From: an uncultured Hyphomicrobiales bacterium
GTDB lineage: Bacteria; Pseudomonadota; Alphaproteobacteria; Rhizobiales; Beijerinckiaceae
Reading direction: 5' to 3'
Assembly: GCA_903877935.1 (NCBI GenBank)
Contig: CAIRGA010000012.1
Location: forward strand, 1-47,406
DNA: 47,406 nt
Under the pieces are notes generated by a model, which saw nothing but the letters and a program-made list of their open reading frames with translations, did no database searches and was not told the origin of the DNA. Made by a program: the position numbers and the translations under genes. This document shows positions 43,557-47,406 of this stretch, one piece after another (position 1 is the stretch's first letter; each line of letters begins with the position of its first letter).

Positions 43557-44351
43557 ATGAGCCCTTTGCCGACGCTTACCGCTGATGAACTCGAACGCTA
43601 TGCACGCCACATCGTGTTGCGCGATATTGGCGGGCCGGGGCAACAGAAACTCAAAGCCGCGCGTGTTCTGGTGATTGGTGCCGGAGGTCTCGGTGCGCCT
43701 GTGCTGCAATATTTGGCAGCAGCAGGCGTAGGCACGATTGGCCTTGTGGACGATGACACGGTGTCGCTCTCAAACCTGCAACGGCAGGTGATCCATAGCA
43801 CTGCGGATATTGGTCGCGCGAAGACGGCAAGTGCTGCGGATGCCATCGCACGGATCAATCCGCATGTGACCGTTGAAGCGCATGCCACACGGATCACGGC
43901 TGACAATGCCGCAGCGCTCATCGCGAGCTATGATGTGGTCGCTGATGGCTCGGATAATTTCGACACGCGCTATCTTGTTTCCGATAAGTGTTTTTATGAG
44001 GGCAAGCCGCTTGTCACGGCGGCCCTTGGTGCGATGGATGCGACGCTGACAACACTAAAGCCGCATGAAAGCGGGCCCGATGGAAAACCCAACCCGACCT
44101 ATCGTTGCCTCTTTCCCGAGCCGCCCCCTGCAGGCATGATTCCGGCCTGTGCCGAAGCAGGTGTGCTGGGTGCCTTAGCGGGAATGGTAGGCAGCATGAT
44201 GGCGCTTGAAGTGATCCGCGCCATTGTTGGCTTCGGCGAGCCTTTGGTGGGCAAGCTTTTAATGATGGATGCCCGCGCGATGCGGTTTGAAACGATTAGC
44301 TATGATCGCGATCCGGATAATCCGCTCAATGGCGACGAGCCTTCAGCCTGA
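43557..44351 (+). CDS. moeB: MoeB/ThiF-family adenylyltransferase without the zinc cysteine pairs
   Basis: A 264-residue E1-like enzyme. The ATP site is VLVIGAGGLGAPVLQYLAAAG (38-58, in two strands), with R76-Q77 (LQRQVIH) and DGSDNFDTRYL (130-140). These enzymes adenylate the C-terminal glycine of MoaD or ThiS in molybdopterin or thiamine sulfur transfer. The usual CxxC pairs are TYRC (181-184) and NPLN (255-258), so three of four zinc cysteines are missing; C198 (PACAEAG) remains. Length is normal. Its end overlaps the converging transpeptidase gene by 9 bases. Confidence 0.88.
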   Translation: MSPLPTLTADELERYARHIVLRDIGGPGQQKLKAARVLVIGAGGLGAPVLQYLAAAGVGTIGLVDDDTVSLSNLQRQVIHSTADIGRAKTASAADAIARINPHVTVEAHATRITADNAAALIASYDVVADGSDNFDTRYLVSDKCFYEGKPLVTAALGAMDATLTTLKPHESGPDGKPNPTYRCLFPEPPPAGMIPACAEAGVLGALAGMVGSMMALEVIRAIVGFGEPLVGKLLMMDARAMRFETISYDRDPDNPLNGDEPSA

Positions 44352-45071
44352 CTGGGACACGCGGGTCGCCATATATTTCGAATTCCGCAAGATCACCTTA
44401 GCGCCCACCGAAACGCGATTATATAAATCAACGATATCTTCGTTAAGCATTCTCACGCAACCGCTTGAGACCTGTTCACCAATGGTCCATGGCTCGTTCG
44501 TTCCGTGAATGCGGAATAAAATATCCTGTCCGTTTTGATAGAGATACAGCGCACGCGCACCAAGCGGGCTATCAAGCCCGCCCTCCATGCTGGCTGGAAG
44601 ATCAGGGATGATCGAGCGCATCGTCGCCGTCGGGATCCATTCAGGCCATACGCCTTTACGGCCAACGCTCGCTACGCCTTGCCATGAAAATCCCCGACGC
44701 CCAACGCCGATTCCATAGCGGATCGCCGTGCCATCACCGGGATAGTAAAACAGATGCCGGGCATCGATATCAACGATGATTGTATTGGCCGGAAAATCTT
44801 CTGGCGCTTCGACCGTCTCGCGGCGAAGATCGGCACGCAAGCGAGAACGATCGACGGTTGGTATATCATAAGGGTCATCGGGGATGGATCCGATATACCA
44901 CCGGTCCGCATCTTCAGGCGGTTCAATAGGCTGAAAATTCTCGGCGCTCGCCGCGGCAGCACGATGGATCTTAGGATCCGTACCGGCTTCTGTTGCATGA
45001 GCCGCATAAGTCGATGCCATCGCACCCATCGCAAGCGCAGCCAACCAACCGAATGAATATGAGCGCATCAT
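44343..45071 (-). CDS. L,D-transpeptidase (YkuD domain), exported
   Basis: A protein of about 242 residues with an N-terminal signal or anchor (FGWLAALAMGAMASTYAAHA) and a YkuD catalytic domain from about residue 85. The active site is IHGTNEPWTIGEQ followed by SSGCVRML, with the nucleophilic cysteine. It forms 3-3 crosslinks in peptidoglycan or attaches proteins to it in the periplasm. The start is uncertain: ATG at 45071, 45068 or 45080, or GTG at 45092; 45071 has AGGA 11 bases before it. It lies downstream of pheT on the same strand. Confidence 0.9.
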   Translation of the reverse strand: MMRSYSFGWLAALAMGAMASTYAAHATEAGTDPKIHRAAAASAENFQPIEPPEDADRWYIGSIPDDPYDIPTVDRSRLRADLRRETVEAPEDFPANTIIVDIDARHLFYYPGDGTAIRYGIGVGRRGFSWQGVASVGRKGVWPEWIPTATMRSIIPDLPASMEGGLDSPLGARALYLYQNGQDILFRIHGTNEPWTIGEQVSSGCVRMLNEDIVDLYNRVSVGAKVILRNSKYMATRVSQSG

Positions 45072-45122
45072 TACCAACATCGTCCTGATCACATCGTTAC
45101 CAATGCACCAAAAATATCAGCC

Positions 45123-45137
45123 GAATCATAATGATTC
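45123..45137. other. Short palindrome after pheT
   Basis: GAATCA and TGATTC pair around TAA in the 91 bp gap between pheT and the transpeptidase gene. On the minus strand a TATTTTT stretch follows about 10 bases later, so weak termination of pheT is possible. Confidence 0.3.
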
Positions 45138-45162
45138 ATTACCGATTGGTTGAGTAATCCCC

Positions 45163-47406
45163 TCAGCCGCGCAACGCCGCTCCGGTCTTCTTAGCAACCT
45201 CGGCAACAATCCGCGTTGAAACGGCGTCAATCTCCGTGTCCGTAAGCGTTTTCTCGATAGGCTGAAGCGTAACGGCAATCGCAATCGACACTTTGCCCTC
45301 CGGAACGCCTGTGCCTTCATAAACATCGAACACAGCGATTTCCGTAATCAACGCACGTTCAGCCGCCTGAGTTGCCTTGACGATCTCCGATACGGGAACC
45401 GACTTATCAACGATAAAGGCAAAGTCGCGGCTTAACGGTTGGAACTCGGGCAGAACGAGCTTTGGTTTCATGCGCGTCGGACGCGCTTTAGGCGGTGGCA
45501 AGAGATCAAGGTTGATCTCGCAAGCAACAACAGGTCCCTTCACATCAAGCGCTTCCAGAATACGCGGATGCACTTCACCAAACGCGCCGACCACCATTTT
45601 AGGGCCAAATTGCAACGTGCCAGAACGACCCGGATGATACCAAGCAGGCCCCCCTTGAACGACTTGCAATCCCGCGACCGGAATACCGAGAGCTTCAAGC
45701 AAAGCCAGTGCATCGGCCTTCGCATCAAAACTATCAACCGATGCGTTCCCCTGCCAATGGCGTCCTGAACCGTTAGGGCCACCTAAACCACGGCGCACCG
45801 ATGTAGCGACGATGGATTGATCTTCGGGCTTGTCGCCCTTGAACACCTGACCCACTTCAAACACCGCGACATCCGAGAGGCCGCGCGCGACATTGCGGCC
45901 AACAGCCTTCAACAAGCCGGGCAAAAGACTTGGGCGCATATCGGAAAGATCCGATGCAATCGGATTGGCAAGCGACAATTGCGGCTTACCCCCACCAAAA
46001 GCCTCGGCTTCTGATTTGCCAATAAACGACCATGTAACCGCTTCCACCAATCCACGCGCCGCAAGCGCGCGCTTGGCAAGCCGGGTGCGTTTTTGAATGA
46101 GCGTCAACACAGGCTTGATAACCGTTGCCACTTCACGCGGAAACGGCGTCATCTCGACTTGATCAAGACCTGCTATGCGGATGATCTCTTCAACGATATC
46201 AGCTTTCTGCTCAACATCCGGACGCCATGAAGGCACCGCGACTTTGACCTCTTTGTCGTTACCCGACACCCAGAAACCAAGCTCTGTCAAAATCGCTTTC
46301 ATCTCGGGTACGAGCATTGAAACGCCAGTGAGGCGCTTCACTTCAGACCAAGGAAAGTTGATGATTTTTTCTGGTTGAGGAACCTCGCCCGCAAGGAAGG
46401 CCTCGCTCGGCGTACCACCACAAAGCTCGGTCACCATATGCGTTGCTAAATCAAGGCCAGGCAAGCAGAAGGCGGGATCAACGCCACGCTCGAAGCGATA
46501 ACGTGCATCGGTATTGATGCCGAGCTTGCGGCCTGATTGCGCGATGTTGAAAGCATCCCAGAGTGCTGACTCGATCAACACATCGGTTGTATTTTCATCG
46601 CAGCCCGAATGTTCGCCGCCCATGATTCCGGCAATCGACTCAACGCCCTTCTCATCGCAGATCACAACTGTCGTTGGATCAGGCCGATAGGTCTTGCCAT
46701 CGAGTGCTAAAATCTCGTCACCCTCTTTCGCGTGACGCACCACGAGATTGCCTGCAACCTTCTTCGCATCAAACACATGCAATGGACGGCCACGATCAAA
46801 GGTGATGTAATTGGTAATATCAACCAGCGCATTAATCGGGCGCAGACCAATCGCCTTCAAACGGCTCTGCATCCAATCAGGGCTCGGACCATTTTTGACG
46901 CCGCGCACAAGACGCAGCGCAAACGCGGGCGCTAAATGTTTGTCGTCGGTTGCAAAGTTCAGCGTCACGGAGACGGGGCAAGCGCCCTCGCCTTTCACCG
47001 GCTTCAAATCATGCCGCTTCAGCGAGCCTAGACCCGCAGCAGCAAGATCGCGCGCCACTCCATAGACGCCGAGCGCATCGGAGCGGTTCGGCGTAACCGC
47101 GATATCGATGATCGGATCATCAATCTTGGCGTAATCGACATAACGCACGCCCACGGGCGCATCGGCTGGCAAATCGATGATGCCGTCATGGTCTTCCGAG
47201 AGGCCAAGCTCGAAGCCCGAGCACAACATGCCCGCGCTCTCGACACCCCGCACCATGCCGACCGAAATCGTGATGTTCTTGCCCGGAATATAGGTGCCGG
47301 GCGGCGAGAACACGCTTTTCATTCCGGTTCGTGCATTCGGTGCGCCGCAGACAACCTGCACCGGCTTGCCGTCGCCAATATCGACCATGCAGACGCGTAA
47401 ACGATC
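45163..47406 (-). CDS. pheT: Phenylalanine-tRNA ligase beta subunit (N-terminus cut by window)
   Basis: The frame is open from the right edge to the stop at 45163 (747 residues), and the family is about 800 residues, so roughly 55-65 N-terminal residues are outside. The visible start, [13 protein letters not shown], is the middle of the tRNA-binding (EMAP-like) domain, followed by VVCGAPNAR. The B3/B4 editing domain ([30 protein letters not shown]), B5, the core domain, and the C-terminal anticodon-binding domain ([20 protein letters not shown]) follow. With PheS it charges tRNA-Phe. The internal ATG at 47388 is not the true start. Confidence 0.97.
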   Translation of the reverse strand, partial: DRLRVCMVDIGDGKPVQVVCGAPNARTGMKSVFSPPGTYIPGKNITISVGMVRGVESAGMLCSGFELGLSEDHDGIIDLPADAPVGVRYVDYAKIDDPIIDIAVTPNRSDALGVYGVARDLAAAGLGSLKRHDLKPVKGEGACPVSVTLNFATDDKHLAPAFALRLVRGVKNGPSPDWMQSRLKAIGLRPINALVDITNYITFDRGRPLHVFDAKKVAGNLVVRHAKEGDEILALDGKTYRPDPTTVVICDEKGVESIAGIMGGEHSGCDENTTDVLIESALWDAFNIAQSGRKLGINTDARYRFERGVDPAFCLPGLDLATHMVTELCGGTPSEAFLAGEVPQPEKIINFPWSEVKRLTGVSMLVPEMKAILTELGFWVSGNDKEVKVAVPSWRPDVEQKADIVEEIIRIAGLDQVEMTPFPREVATVIKPVLTLIQKRTRLAKRALAARGLVEAVTWSFIGKSEAEAFGGGKPQLSLANPIASDLSDMRPSLLPGLLKAVGRNVARGLSDVAVFEVGQVFKGDKPEDQSIVATSVRRGLGGPNGSGRHWQGNASVDSFDAKADALALLEALGIPVAGLQVVQGGPAWYHPGRSGTLQFGPKMVVGAFGEVHPRILEALDVKGPVVACEINLDLLPPPKARPTRMKPKLVLPEFQPLSRDFAFIVDKSVPVSEIVKATQAAERALITEIAVFDVYEGTGVPEGKVSIAIAVTLQPIEKTLTDTEIDAVSTRIVAEVAKKTGAALRG

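Overview
The window is a gene-dense chromosomal segment of an alphaproteobacterium, probably in or near the Hyphomicrobiales (Rhizobiales). This is an inference from protein character, moderate GC content, and intergenic palindromic repeats of a type common in that order; no rRNA or other decisive marker is present. I see no phage, insertion sequence, CRISPR array, tRNA or rRNA. Both edges cut genes: a thiamine-diphosphate enzyme on the left (C-terminus missing) and pheT on the right (N-terminus missing).

Layout. 1-5221 (minus): a lysine/glutarate catabolic block with an ALDH7-type aminoadipate-semialdehyde dehydrogenase, glutaryl-CoA dehydrogenase, a class III CoA-transferase and a TPP enzyme, separated by two palindromic repeats. 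5352-9119: an envelope block with a YdjC/ChbG deacetylase divergent from a polyprenyl-phosphate glycosyltransferase that is coupled to murJ, then a small DUF2892 membrane protein. 9182-10949 (minus): SMP-30/gluconolactonase and a gluconate-5-dehydrogenase-like SDR. 11091-13647: adjacent L-2-hydroxyglutarate oxidase-like and D-2-hydroxyglutarate dehydrogenase-like flavoproteins.

13741-26489 is a polyamine region: an orphan peptide-type binding protein coupled to an agmatinase-family enzyme; puuA, spuC and puuB homologues (minus); a divergent potFGHI putrescine importer; then a stand-alone cupin and a second glutamine-synthetase-like ligase. Together these could import putrescine, make it from agmatine, and degrade it by gamma-glutamylation and/or transamination. 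The later aldehyde dehydrogenase and gamma-glutamyl hydrolase are not here.

26517-33496 is mainly housekeeping: an M17 aminopeptidase, argG, a higBA toxin-antitoxin pair, typA with an unusual structured leader, a repeat-filled gap, cobU/cobP and a TPR protein. 33628-43310 is a long co-directional cluster, dppABCDF followed by a creatininase-family amidohydrolase, a ketopantoate-reductase-like protein, an SDR and an M20 peptidase. It looks like a dedicated uptake-and-breakdown operon for an unidentified peptide-like or cyclic amide compound. 43557-47406: a MoeB-like enzyme lacking the usual zinc cysteines, an L,D-transpeptidase and pheT.

The candidates most worth following are the dpp-linked catabolic operon, the glycosyltransferase/YdjC deacetylase/MurJ module, the orphan binding protein paired with a ureohydrolase, the typA leader, and a 118-119 bp palindromic repeat family whose inner arms differ between copies yet still appear to pair.
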